This document shows, in pieces, positions 18,501 to 27,583 of a DNA stretch of 64,000 bases (positions are counted from its first letter, which is position 1; the number at the start of each line of letters is the position of its first letter). Source of the DNA: Noviherbaspirillum galbum (lineage in GTDB: Bacteria > Pseudomonadota > Gammaproteobacteria > Burkholderiales > Burkholderiaceae_D); the NCBI RefSeq assembly GCF_010974945.1, contig NZ_JAAIVB010000080.1, positions 1 through 64,000 of the forward strand, given 5' to 3'. Below the pieces are notes generated by a model. That model was given only the letters and a program-made list of their open reading frames with translations, did no database searches and was not told where the DNA came from. Position numbers and translations under genes: made by a program.

Positions 18501-20030
18501 ATGACCCCATCTTCATCTAGCCTGTCGGCCGCGGTTGCGCGGCATGCGCCATCCCGCTCCGCCTTGCCGATGCAGTCGCCGCCCATGCCGGACATGCGCC
18601 ACGCCGGGCCTTCCGCCTCGCTCGTGCAGCCGCCGCGCCACCGGGATCGCATGGCGCGGTTTCCGGACCCGCAGGTGGCATTGGCGGACGCCATCCGCCG
18701 GCGTGACGTGCGCGATCTCGTCCTGGCATGCCAGCACGGGGCGAGCGCCCACCTGCCTTTGCCCGGCAACACGCCGCCCCTGCATCTGGCGGCTCGGCTC
18801 GGCTTCGTGGCGGGCGTGCGCGCCTTGCTGGCGACCGGCGCACGCCCGGAGGCCTGCGACAGGCGCGGCATGACCGCCCTCTCGGAGGCGGCAGCCGCCG
18901 GCGAGCCGGCAGTGATCTCCCTGCTGGCGGATCAACTGCGCCGGTCCGGCGCGGCCAGAGATGCAAACCCCGGTGAGCCGCGCGCGACGCGCTTCCGGCA
19001 TTCGATCTGCGAACGCCTGTGCGGCAGGCGGCCCCGCGCGCCTGCCCCGACCGGCGGCGAAGGCGAGGCGCTGCCTATCGACAGGCTGGCGCTTGCCGCG
19101 CAAACCGCGCGTTGCGGCGTGGAGGCATACGACCGGCTGGAAGCCTGCATGGATGACGACCTGGACGCCTTGCGCGTGCTGGCACAGGCGGCGACGCCGT
19201 TCGACAAGCGCCTCGTCTGGCAACGGCGAATAGAAAGGCTGCGGCGTGACATGCCGCATGGCACGGCGGCGGACTGGCTCGAGGCGGCGAGCGTGCGCAA
19301 CGACCTGGGCGGCATCTTTGCCTTGCTCGCCGCATGCCGGGACACGCAAGACCGCGGGCCTTCCTTGCCCTCCCATTCCATGATGCGGCTTCGCCTCGAC
19401 ATCGCCGACCTGGACCGCGTGATCGCGGCGGCAATCACGCGCATGCGCCTCACGCTCGCGGTCACGCCCCGGCATGCCGCGGCCCTGACCTGCATGATCG
19501 AGGCGCGCGCCAGCATGGCTTCGCGGACATGGCATGGCAGGCAGGGCTTGCGTCACTGGCTCGACGAGCAATTGCTGGGCCTGGCGTCCGCATGCCGTCA
19601 TGATACGGACCTGATGCCGGTTCGGACACTGATCGCGCTGGGCGCGAATGTCAACGCCAGCCGGCAGCAGGATGGCGCATCGGTATTGCACCTTGCCGTC
19701 GGTTCCGCCGCGCTGACCAGTCTCCTCGTCGCCCGGGGAAGCCGGCTGGCCGCCCGGCGCGAAACGCTGCTCCGGGAAGGCGCGGCGCGGCCAGCGAATC
19801 ACGGCGACACCCCCCTGCATGCCGCGGCACGCCGGCTGCCGGCGTCCATGCCGGCGCTTGCGGTGCTGCTGCAAGCCGGCGCCGATGCCTCCCTGCGCAA
19901 CCATCGTGGAGAGACGCCGCTCGACCTGGCCACCAGGCCTGCCAGCAGGCTGCGTCGAACCGCGGTGCGCGGCCTGCGTCATCTTTTCCAGGTCGCCGCG
20001 CGCACGGGGGCGGGGTCGCGTTCAGGATGA
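18501..20030 (+). CDS. Ankyrin-repeat protein, candidate effector
   Basis: The 509-residue protein has ankyrin repeats in two places. At about residues 58-150 there are TPPLHLAARLGFVAGVRALLATGA and the following TALSEAAAAGEPAVISLLA. At about 370-485 there are ALGANVNA, SVLHLAV, GDTPLHAAAR, LLQAGADASLRNHRGETPLDLA. The ~220 residues between them have no recognised domain and contain many Cys, Arg and Ala. The first 50 residues are Ser/Pro/Met-rich and probably disordered, with no signal peptide. It follows the zincin-motif gene closely, and its last nine bases overlap the convergent leucine-rich-repeat gene. Ankyrin proteins are frequent host-directed effectors but also occur as housekeeping scaffolds. 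Confidence 0.7.
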   Translation: MTPSSSSLSAAVARHAPSRSALPMQSPPMPDMRHAGPSASLVQPPRHRDRMARFPDPQVALADAIRRRDVRDLVLACQHGASAHLPLPGNTPPLHLAARLGFVAGVRALLATGARPEACDRRGMTALSEAAAAGEPAVISLLADQLRRSGAARDANPGEPRATRFRHSICERLCGRRPRAPAPTGGEGEALPIDRLALAAQTARCGVEAYDRLEACMDDDLDALRVLAQAATPFDKRLVWQRRIERLRRDMPHGTAADWLEAASVRNDLGGIFALLAACRDTQDRGPSLPSHSMMRLRLDIADLDRVIAAAITRMRLTLAVTPRHAAALTCMIEARASMASRTWHGRQGLRHWLDEQLLGLASACRHDTDLMPVRTLIALGANVNASRQQDGASVLHLAVGSAALTSLLVARGSRLAARRETLLREGAARPANHGDTPLHAAARRLPASMPALAVLLQAGADASLRNHRGETPLDLATRPASRLRRTAVRGLRHLFQVAARTGAGSRSG

Positions 20031-22529
20031 CGGCAATGCGCCCGGGTCTTGCGCGTTCCTGGTGATGGCAGGCCCGGGCTCGCGTGCCGGCATGTCCATG
20101 TCATCCACCACGCGGAAATGGCTTCCCGCCAGGCGATGCGCCTGATTGAGGAAGGATGGAAGCGTCGACGCGAGCGGGCGTCCCGGCGTGCGATCTTCGA
20201 CATAGACGATGGCGGGAGCCGGCCAATCCTCGAGATGGATCGGCGGCGGGCGATGCAGCCGTGCGCCGCGCGCCCCCGCTGGCCCGGGTCCGCTGCTGCC
20301 GATGCGGAAGGCGGAAGGGAGGCGCGGACGCTCGGACACGGCCGAAAACGGGGCCGGGCCGGACACGGCAGCGTCGCGGGGCCGGCTGGACGACGCCATG
20401 GTCTGCAGCGTGGAAAACGCCTGTTGACGGTCCAGCTCGGCGAGCAAGTCCTTGCGGGTACGGCCGATCAATGTCGACAGTGCGCGTTCCCACTGTCCCA
20501 TGATGTTGTCGTACTTTTCCCGGTACCGGGCGGAAGTGGCGTTGTTTGCACTGTCTTCCTCGAACTGTTGGGCGCGCTGCTGATAATGGCGGGTCAGCCT
20601 GTCGGCTTCCGGCTGGCAGCGCATCTCGACATAGCGCTGGAAAGGGGCCCAGGTGGCGAGATAGCTTCGCAGCGCGTCGGCATCGGCGAGCCGTTGCCGG
20701 ACCAGGACTTCCGCGCGGCGCAGGTCCTGGTCGCCGACGTTCGCGTAGCGTTCGAACTGCATCTCCCGCGCCGGCAAGGGAAGGTCGAAGGCGGCGCGCA
20801 GCCGGGTCCGGAAAGCCATCTTGACTTCGAGCGGGTCATGGTGGCGCGGATGACTGGCAAGCCAGCGGACGGCGGCGGCATCCACTTCCTGCAGGGCGAG
20901 ATGGCATCTTGCCAGCTTCATCATTTCCGCCGGCGTCTTGCCGGCCGGATTGAAGCGTTCGTTGAATACCAGGACCGACATGTCGTTGATGCAGTCCGTC
21001 ACGTTGTCGTCGCAGCTGCTGGACGCGTCGCGCGCCAGCTCGAAACAGGTGGCGCGCAAGGACGGCGGACCGGCGGCCAGGCTCTGCACGAGATCGGCGA
21101 GCCGCATGGACAGCGCGCCATTGGCGGCGCCTGGCTCGCGCATGACGGACAGGCTGGCTACCCGGTCCAGCCATTCGTAGAAGCAGTCCGCCGATTCGAT
21201 CGGCCGTCCATCTTGGCCCATCGCGAACGCGGTTCGCCGCGCCGGTGGAAGCAGGGCCCGAGCCAGGCTGGAGTCGTGCGGGCGCATGCCGTGGAACTGC
21301 ACCGCCGCCGACAGTCCGTCGTCGTGCGCCAGGGCGCCGTGCTCCAGGATTTCGCGCGGCACGACGCGGATGGGATTGTCGCGGATGTCCAGCAGCCGCA
21401 GCCGTGGCAGGCCGGCGAGTTCGGCGGGAAGCGAGCTGAGCCGGTTGCCCGTGAGGACGATGCGGCCCAGGCTGGACAAGCTGCCAAGTTCCGGCGGCAC
21501 GGTCTCGAGCATGCCGTTGCGGACCACCAGGCATTCGAGTTCGCCGAGGCGGGGAACGCCGCCGGGAAGCCGCGCGATCGGCGCCCGGATCTCGAGATGG
21601 CGCAGCCGCGACAGCGCCTGGATGCCGTCCGGCATGGCGGCGAACCTGCCGGCAAGCACCAGGGTGTCGAGCGAAGGCAAGGCATAGAGCCAGGCGGGCA
21701 CCGCGGCAATCGCGCTTTCCAGGCTGAGCGAACGCAGGCCGGTCAGGGCGGCGACCGGCGGCGGCACGGCGGTCAGGTTCTCGCTTGCGAGGCTGAGCTT
21801 GCGCAGACGGGACAGGCGGTCGACCTGCGCGGGCAGGCGGGTGATGTCCGACCCGCGGGCATCGATCGATCGCAGCCGGGGCAGCCAGTTGATTTCCTGG
21901 GGCAGGGCGGACAGCGCGGTGTTCGCCACGTTGAGCTGGCCGAGATTGTCCAGCCAGCCGGTTTCCCTGGGCAGCGCGGCTATGGGGTTTCCGGACAGGT
22001 CGAGTTCTTCGAGGGACGCGAGCTGGCCGAGCTCCCTGGGCATCAGGCGGATGGCATTGCCGGACAGGTCGAGTTGGCGCAGCCGCCTGAGGGAAAAAAG
22101 TTGCGGCGGCACTTCGCGCAGCCCGGCACGCCTCAGGCTGAGCGTGTGCAGGTTGGCGAGCCGGTCGATCTCGGGCGGGACGGCCAGGCTCAGGCCGGAA
22201 ACACGCAACTCTTCGAGATGCGTCAGCCGGCACACCAGCCGCATCGGCAATTCATCGGCGTGGCCGGCCGGTATCGTCAGGCCGGTAGCGCGGTCGCGCC
22301 GGCAGGCTCGCAGCATCCGGGCCGCGGGCGCGCGGACGGGATGCTGGCGCGCATCGCGCGGGCCGGCCGTTTCCCAGCGGTTCACCTGGTCGGCAAAGCC
22401 GCTTTGCGGATCAGGGTGATGGCGCCAGCCTGGCATCGCCGCTTCCGGGCGGGCATCACCCTCATGGACATGCGACAGGTTCGTGCCGCAGCAAGGATTG
22501 AAAGGGATCAGCTTGCCTAGCCAGGTCAT
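20022..22529 (-). CDS. Leucine-rich-repeat NEL-type E3 ubiquitin ligase effector
   Basis: The 835-residue protein has a short N-terminus without a signal peptide and about a dozen leucine-rich repeats of ~23 residues at roughly 104-395 (LDLSGNPIAALP type). A C-terminal domain at about 405-705 matches the NEL (novel E3 ligase) domain of the IpaH/SspH/SlrP effectors. The catalytic-Cys segment reads ATCFELARDASSSCDDNV, giving Cys506 with the C-x-D motif. Further on, LEVKMAFRTRLRAAFDLP, AREMQF and DLRRAEVLVR align by eye with the conserved NEL core (LAFQ...L, KEMRFYGV, DLRTAEAMVR). NEL proteins are type III effectors that ubiquitinate host proteins after injection. A Pro/Arg-rich disordered tail of ~130 residues follows. 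The start at 22529 has AGGAAAGG about six bases upstream. Confidence 0.9.
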   Translation of the reverse strand: MTWLGKLIPFNPCCGTNLSHVHEGDARPEAAMPGWRHHPDPQSGFADQVNRWETAGPRDARQHPVRAPAARMLRACRRDRATGLTIPAGHADELPMRLVCRLTHLEELRVSGLSLAVPPEIDRLANLHTLSLRRAGLREVPPQLFSLRRLRQLDLSGNAIRLMPRELGQLASLEELDLSGNPIAALPRETGWLDNLGQLNVANTALSALPQEINWLPRLRSIDARGSDITRLPAQVDRLSRLRKLSLASENLTAVPPPVAALTGLRSLSLESAIAAVPAWLYALPSLDTLVLAGRFAAMPDGIQALSRLRHLEIRAPIARLPGGVPRLGELECLVVRNGMLETVPPELGSLSSLGRIVLTGNRLSSLPAELAGLPRLRLLDIRDNPIRVVPREILEHGALAHDDGLSAAVQFHGMRPHDSSLARALLPPARRTAFAMGQDGRPIESADCFYEWLDRVASLSVMREPGAANGALSMRLADLVQSLAAGPPSLRATCFELARDASSSCDDNVTDCINDMSVLVFNERFNPAGKTPAEMMKLARCHLALQEVDAAAVRWLASHPRHHDPLEVKMAFRTRLRAAFDLPLPAREMQFERYANVGDQDLRRAEVLVRQRLADADALRSYLATWAPFQRYVEMRCQPEADRLTRHYQQRAQQFEEDSANNATSARYREKYDNIMGQWERALSTLIGRTRKDLLAELDRQQAFSTLQTMASSSRPRDAAVSGPAPFSAVSERPRLPSAFRIGSSGPGPAGARGARLHRPPPIHLEDWPAPAIVYVEDRTPGRPLASTLPSFLNQAHRLAGSHFRVVDDMDMPAREPGPAITRNAQDPGALPSS

Positions 22530-22718
22530 GGAATGCCTTTCCTGAGAAATGCGTCGGGCGGCGCGTGCAATACGCGATGAGATGGATTCGGTAGATAAAC
22601 GGGCAATGCAACGAGGATGCGTCGGGAAGAGCCTGCCTCGAACGTCGGTGACGGGGCGGCGGACGCCGTTCGGGAAAGGCAATCGGAGGTTGACCCAGAT
22701 CAGATCGGGCCCGGTGCC

Positions 22719-25193
22719 TCACTGCGTCATTTGCAGGATGGCCCGGCTCGCGTCGGGCGGCAGCACGAAGCGCGCCAGCGCGGCGGCCTCGGCGAGCCGC
22801 TCGTCGAAGCGCAGCCTGCCGTCGTCGTCCAGGCTGGCAAAGCCGGTCTTGCCGAGCGTCGCGATGAAGGTGCGGAAGATCGCCTTGTCGAAGAATTCCG
22901 GCGCATTGAATTCGCGCAGAAGGGAGAGCCGCTGCGCCTGCAGGTGGCAGAGCGATTCGAGCTCGGCCGGGGTTAGGCTGCCCGAGCCGCGCCGCGTCAT
23001 CGTCGCCAGGGTGATGAAGTAGCGCATGAGGGTCGGGCGGATCGCCTGGCCGAGCAGGTTCAGCTGGACGTACTGCTCGCTGTTGAGGCTCGGCGGCGCC
23101 AGCCGGCCGTCTTCCTGCCGCGCCAGCCAGCCCGTGCCGGCCAGCGCATCGGCGTGGGCCTGCACCATGCCGTCGAATTCAGCCGCGCTCCAGCGCAGGA
23201 AAAGCTCGGCGCGCAGGAAGGGGTAGACCGTGGCCGACAATGCCGACAGGTCGCCGCGCGTCATGGCCGCATGGCGCGTGGCGATCGAGGCGACCAGCGC
23301 CGGCGTGGCGAAGGCATGCAGCACGTTGTTGCGCGCATAGCTGCACAGCACCGCCTCTTCCGGCGGAAAGTGGATGATGTCGCCCAGCGGATGCGGCTGC
23401 CGCTGCACGAGCTTCAGCGATTCGCAATAGTCCAGCATGGCGGCGCCGTCCATGCCGGTCAGCTGGGTCTGGGGCGAGTAGGGCAGGGCCGCCGCCAGCC
23501 GGCGATAGGCGTCGAGCAGCCGGACCAGCTGGTGCGCATCCATCGCATGCCTGGGCGTGGCAAGCAGGGCCAGGCTGACGAGGTTGACCGGCCCGATCAC
23601 GGCGGCGGCGTTGATGCCTGTGGATAGCCGGCGCATCAGGCGCTCGATGCTCTTGCCCAGCCAGGCGGGGCGTGCCTCGGTGCGGTCTTCGTCCGGTTGC
23701 GGTTCTTCGCGCCAGCCGGGATGGGCGGCGTCGAGGATGTCCGGCAGGCGTACCGGTTCGCCGAAATTCAGGTGCACCTTGCCGAAGTTCTTCTTCAGCT
23801 CGCGCACCGACAGCAGCAGGTCGAGCAGCGATTCCTTCTTCTTCGGCCGGCCCATGAGCTCGCCGATGTAGGTCCTGCCCTCGAACAGCTTCTCGTAGCC
23901 GATGTAGATGGGCACGAACACGATGGGCCGCGCCGGTTCGCGCAGGAAGCTTTGCACCGTCATGGCCAGCATGCCCGCCTTGGGTTCGAGCAGGCGGCCG
24001 GTGCGGCTGCGGCCGCCCTCGATGAAGTATTCGATGGAATACCCCTTGGCGATCATCATGTGCAGGTATTCGTTGAACACCGCGGCATAGAGCTTGTTGC
24101 CCTTGAAGGATCGGCGCAGGAAGAACGCGCCGCCGCGCCGCAGGATGCCGCCCACCACCGGCAGGTCGAGGTTGGCGCCGGCGGCGATGTGCGGCACCAT
24201 CAGGCCGCGGTGGTAGACCACGTAGGACAGCAGGAGGTAATCGATGTGGCTGCGATGGCTGGGGACGTACACCACTTCCTGTCCCTGCGCGACCTCGCCG
24301 ACGGTGTCGAAGCGATGCACCGCCACGCCGTCGTAGAGACGGGTCCAGAGCCAGGTCAGCAGGCGGTCCAGCACCCGCACCACCGGATGCGAGTAATCGG
24401 CGGCGATCTCCCAGGCATATTCCCGGGCGCAGCGCTCGGCCTTCGCGCGCGCCTCAGGCGAGCCGCCCTGCGCCCGCGCCTCGGCCTCGATGGCCGCTTG
24501 TACCGGCGCGGCCGCGAGCACGTCGCTGATGCGCGTGCGGCGATGCGACAGGTCCGGCCCGATGGCCATCTCTCGCTGCTCCCGGAAATGACGGCGCAGC
24601 ACCCGGTTGATCCGGCGCAGCGAGGTGTCGTGGTCGCAGGTGTCGCCGATGACCTCGTGCAGGGACACCGCCTCCGAGAACCGTACCAGCGGCTCGCGTC
24701 CGTGCAGCACCAGGGTAATCATCTGCTTGAGGGTGCCGCGATTGGCCCAGTCTTCCGAGAACAGCTGCTTCCAGATGGAGTCTTTCTTGTCGGGCGCCCG
24801 ACCCCACAGGATGGTGACCGGCACGATCTGCGCGTCGAAATCGCGCTGGCGGCAGGCGCGGTCGACCAGCGCCGTGAGCAGGGAAGAATGCCGCGGCCTG
24901 GCGCGGGACAGCCAGGGCTCAGGACGGGCCAGGAAGAAGAACGACCGGCCCCGCGGCATGCCATCGAGGGTAAGCGACCCGAGCGGCGAGGGCAGGCCCA
25001 GCCGCTTCGCCTCCTCGTTCAGCAGCAGGGTGTTCGGCAGGAAGCGCTGCTGCAGGACATAGATGACCGGCAGCTCTGGTTTCAGGCCGAGCTGGGCGGC
25101 GTCGGCCGGCAGCACCCGCGGCCGGCTCCACAGGTAGAGCAGCTTGCTGACTGCATGCAGCAAGGGACGGTCGAGGCCGAACAGGCTGGGCAT
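22719..25193 (-). CDS. plsB: Glycerol-3-phosphate 1-O-acyltransferase
   Basis: The 824-residue product is full length for PlsB, the membrane-associated enzyme that acylates sn-glycerol-3-phosphate to start phospholipid synthesis. The acyltransferase blocks are visible: VPSHRSHIDYLLLSY (catalytic HxxxxD), GAFFLRRSF, YFIEGGRSRTGRL and VFVPIYIGYEKLFEG. It interrupts the accessory block, lying between the NEL-ligase gene and a membrane orphan, both on the same strand. No ribosome-binding site is obvious before the ATG at 25193. Confidence 0.94.
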   Translation of the reverse strand: MPSLFGLDRPLLHAVSKLLYLWSRPRVLPADAAQLGLKPELPVIYVLQQRFLPNTLLLNEEAKRLGLPSPLGSLTLDGMPRGRSFFFLARPEPWLSRARPRHSSLLTALVDRACRQRDFDAQIVPVTILWGRAPDKKDSIWKQLFSEDWANRGTLKQMITLVLHGREPLVRFSEAVSLHEVIGDTCDHDTSLRRINRVLRRHFREQREMAIGPDLSHRRTRISDVLAAAPVQAAIEAEARAQGGSPEARAKAERCAREYAWEIAADYSHPVVRVLDRLLTWLWTRLYDGVAVHRFDTVGEVAQGQEVVYVPSHRSHIDYLLLSYVVYHRGLMVPHIAAGANLDLPVVGGILRRGGAFFLRRSFKGNKLYAAVFNEYLHMMIAKGYSIEYFIEGGRSRTGRLLEPKAGMLAMTVQSFLREPARPIVFVPIYIGYEKLFEGRTYIGELMGRPKKKESLLDLLLSVRELKKNFGKVHLNFGEPVRLPDILDAAHPGWREEPQPDEDRTEARPAWLGKSIERLMRRLSTGINAAAVIGPVNLVSLALLATPRHAMDAHQLVRLLDAYRRLAAALPYSPQTQLTGMDGAAMLDYCESLKLVQRQPHPLGDIIHFPPEEAVLCSYARNNVLHAFATPALVASIATRHAAMTRGDLSALSATVYPFLRAELFLRWSAAEFDGMVQAHADALAGTGWLARQEDGRLAPPSLNSEQYVQLNLLGQAIRPTLMRYFITLATMTRRGSGSLTPAELESLCHLQAQRLSLLREFNAPEFFDKAIFRTFIATLGKTGFASLDDDGRLRFDERLAEAAALARFVLPPDASRAILQMTQ

Positions 25194-25314
25194 GGAGGAT
25201 GTCGGGTTTGGTTCGGGCTGGTTGGGGTGCTTGTGTCAGTGTAGCAGGGGTTTCGCAAGGCATTGCCTTGCGCCTGCGTAACCGAACCGCCCTGCAAGGC
25301 AGTTCGTGGGATCC

Positions 25315-25372
25315 GATTGTGCTTTTCTCCGGACGACCGAAATGGGATCCCCGCCTTCGCGGGGATGACAGG
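25315..25372. repeat. Dispersed GACGACCGAAATGGG hairpin repeat, copy 1
   Basis: The sequence TTTCTCCGGACGACCGAAAT precedes a hairpin ATCCCCGCC-TTC-GCGGGGAT and GACA. The same block occurs at 30322-30377, and the hairpin alone at 50264-50290. It lies in the gap upstream of plsB. Confidence 0.8.
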
Positions 25373-25437
25373 AGGGGCGCAGTGCGACAGCGGCAGGGCA
25401 GTCCAACGGAGAGAGGGCGGGAACACCACCCGCCCGC

Positions 25438-26754
25438 TCAACCACGCATCAGCCCGTCGATCAAGCGCCGGTGCATCGCGCCTTCGCACCGCCTCCGCTC
25501 CGCAGCGGCCTGCGCGAGCAGTTGCAAGCCGGCGTCATCGGTCCGGTCGAGCAGCCCATCGATGCGCGCGTCCAGTGCCGCCAGCGCCTGCCGCCCCTGT
25601 CCGTCGCCGAATCCGGAGAGCTGCCGCAACTGCGCCCCGACCTCATCGTCATCCAGGATCCAGGCATGCAGCCGGCCGTCGCTTTCCTTTTCAAGGATGG
25701 TGGCCCGGGCGGTTTCCGCAAACCGCCGGACCACGTCCGGATCGGCGCTGGACGGATGCAGGGGAGGACAGGCAATCGGCTCGGTGAAGCCGGGGTCGAT
25801 GCGATTGATGTGGTCGATCCCATGGATGACCGCTTCCAGCGGATCCCCCTGTCCGAGGTTCAGCGCGCGCAAGGTGGCATCGAGTTCGGCAATCAGCGAT
25901 TCCAGCCGCCACTGCGCCCGGAGATTGCGCAGCAGTTCGCCGAGGCAGCGCCTGCGTTCGGCATGCGCCGCGGCGGGCAGGCCCTGCCACGTTTGCTTGA
26001 GCAGGTGGCGCCGGGCGACCAGCCACAGGCGGGGAAAGGTCAGGGACGGACGCTCGCAGCAGGCGCCGGTCGCATCTTGAGAAAATGCGAGGACTGCGCC
26101 GCGCGACCTGGGGTGTCCTGCCATCTGTTCGAGCAGTTGCAGCACCTGCAGCCGGAGTTGCTGGAAATGATGCGGCGGCATGCCCGCAAAGGCGATGCGT
26201 GCGCCATGGCGCAGCTTGTCGAGCAGCTCGGTGAAATCCGTTGCGCCGGCCTCTTGCTGCCAGGCCGCCGCCTGCCGGGTCGCATCGCCCCACCTACCTT
26301 GCGATGCGTCGTCTCCAGCCCAGCACATGACCGCCTGCTGCAGCGTCGTGACATGCGTGATATGCGGACGGCGGCATGCGCGGCCGAGTTGGTAAACGGC
26401 GACGCCGGCCAACGAGGTAGCGGCGGACAGCAAGCTCAACGCGGCGGTCATGCCGAGCGGATTCGACGCATTCAGGCGCTGGATCTCGGCGCCGTCCATG
26501 GCGTAGAACAAGCCGATGCAGACGCCCGCGCCCGCCATGCCGGCAATGACGTTGTTGCGGAATTCACGCAGCTGCGCGGGCCCGATCGGGCAATGCCTAA
26601 ATAAGGATTGCGGGAACGACGGATGGAACAGCCCGCTGCGCCAGGGCTCCCGCAGGCGGATTTGCGGCTGCCGGATGGCAAGCGCCGCGCGGGCGCTCAG
26701 CAAGGGCGAGGTGGATCGCGGCGCGGCGGCGACAGGCGTAATGGAGGAAGGCAT
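25438..26754 (-). CDS. Orphan protein with two membrane helices, candidate effector
   Basis: I do not recognise this 438-residue protein. The start at 26754 is chosen because AAGG lies eight bases upstream. Two hydrophobic helices (about residues 69-86 and 101-124) are joined by a short loop. The N-terminal ~65 residues are Pro/Ser/Arg-rich, and the large C-terminal part (130-438) is helical and rich in Arg, Leu and Ala. A paired helical hairpin with a cytosolic tail is a layout seen in inclusion-membrane and type III translocated proteins, but also in ordinary orphans. It sits upstream of plsB on the same strand, near the NEL-ligase block, and shares its disordered N-terminus and high-Arg composition. 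Confidence 0.55.
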   Translation of the reverse strand: MPSSITPVAAAPRSTSPLLSARAALAIRQPQIRLREPWRSGLFHPSFPQSLFRHCPIGPAQLREFRNNVIAGMAGAGVCIGLFYAMDGAEIQRLNASNPLGMTAALSLLSAATSLAGVAVYQLGRACRRPHITHVTTLQQAVMCWAGDDASQGRWGDATRQAAAWQQEAGATDFTELLDKLRHGARIAFAGMPPHHFQQLRLQVLQLLEQMAGHPRSRGAVLAFSQDATGACCERPSLTFPRLWLVARRHLLKQTWQGLPAAAHAERRRCLGELLRNLRAQWRLESLIAELDATLRALNLGQGDPLEAVIHGIDHINRIDPGFTEPIACPPLHPSSADPDVVRRFAETARATILEKESDGRLHAWILDDDEVGAQLRQLSGFGDGQGRQALAALDARIDGLLDRTDDAGLQLLAQAAAERRRCEGAMHRRLIDGLMRG

Positions 26755-26893
26755 GCGTAACCTTGGCGGGAATCGAGGGCGGTTGGTGGTGTCGATACCG
26801 TCTTCGTGCCCGGCATGGCGCGCGCATTCACGCCGCACAGGAAAACCGCCTGCGCCAGATCAAGCCCGATGCATTCTTCCTGCCGCCTGCCGG

Positions 26894-27583
26894 TCAGCGC
26901 TTCTTCAGGAAACGTGCCCACCAGCCCTTGCGCGGCATCACGTGCTCGGCCTGGCTGGGCGCGGCCTGCATTTGCGGGCCATGCGTGGCGCCTGACCTGT
27001 CCGCGTCGGACGGCGGGTTGGATGCCGGGCTGGTTGCGGGATAGTCGGCGGCGGATGCGGCTTGACGGGAGGGATCGGCATGCTCCTCGTGCCGAGGCGG
27101 ACCCTGTTCGTTGCCCGCTTGCCCCGGCAAGGGCTGGTCTTGCATTGCCGCATCGGGTTTAAGTGTGGTGGGATCGTCGTGCCCGTGTTCCGACGCTTCC
27201 ACCTGCTTGTCGTACTCGAGGAACAGGACCTTGCTTTCCAGCACCTTGATCACGTTCTCCTTGTCGGCAAGGCGTGCCCGCAATTCGGTCGTTACCTGGT
27301 CCTTCACCTTGCGCAATTCGGCTTCGAGCGCCAGCGCGCGTTCGAGCGCCTTGGTGCGCTCTTCGAGGATGGCGATGCGCATGCGGTCGCGCGCCACCGG
27401 GTCCATGCCGTCGTCCTCGCCGTGCAGCCTGCCGTAGGCGCGCAGCAACTCCGAGGTTTCGATCTGCGTTTCTCCCTCTGGGGAAACGGTCTTGCTCAGG
27501 CGTCCGCGCTCGATGTCGCGATAGATCGTCGAGCGGTTGCGCCTGACCAGCTTTGCTGCTTCTGAAATGGAAACGAGTGCCAT
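26894..27583 (-). CDS. HTH and coiled-coil DNA-binding protein
   Basis: The 229-residue product starts with a MerR/excisionase-like helix-turn-helix (residues 1-50: SISEAAKLVRRNRSTIYRDI, with a wing GRLSKTVSPEGE). A long charged coiled coil follows (about 65-130: EERTKALERALALEAELRKV). Then comes a Pro/Ala/His-rich disordered segment and a basic aromatic tail, GWWARFLKKR. This layout resembles plasmid-type replication/partition accessory proteins, but no replication or partition partner is near. Its location between a candidate effector and a metabolic enzyme could mark a remnant of mobile DNA. The role is unknown. Confidence 0.65.
   Translation of the reverse strand: MALVSISEAAKLVRRNRSTIYRDIERGRLSKTVSPEGETQIETSELLRAYGRLHGEDDGMDPVARDRMRIAILEERTKALERALALEAELRKVKDQVTTELRARLADKENVIKVLESKVLFLEYDKQVEASEHGHDDPTTLKPDAAMQDQPLPGQAGNEQGPPRHEEHADPSRQAASAADYPATSPASNPPSDADRSGATHGPQMQAAPSQAEHVMPRKGWWARFLKKR

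Noticed and set aside
16802-18871. A 689-codon minus-strand open frame opposite the zincin-motif gene
   Set aside because: The plus-strand frame has a strong ribosome-binding site, HExxH motif and coupling to the next gene; the antisense product is low-complexity.
20049-22520. An 823-codon plus-strand open frame opposite the LRR-NEL gene
   Set aside because: The minus frame has regular leucine-rich repeats and a NEL domain; the plus frame is Arg/Gln/Gly-rich noise.
16587-26893. Plant-inducible-promoter (TTCG-N16-TTCG) or hrp-box sites upstream of the candidate effectors
   Set aside because: No match with correct spacing was found upstream of 16820, 22529 or 26754 on reading; type III regulation is therefore not claimed.
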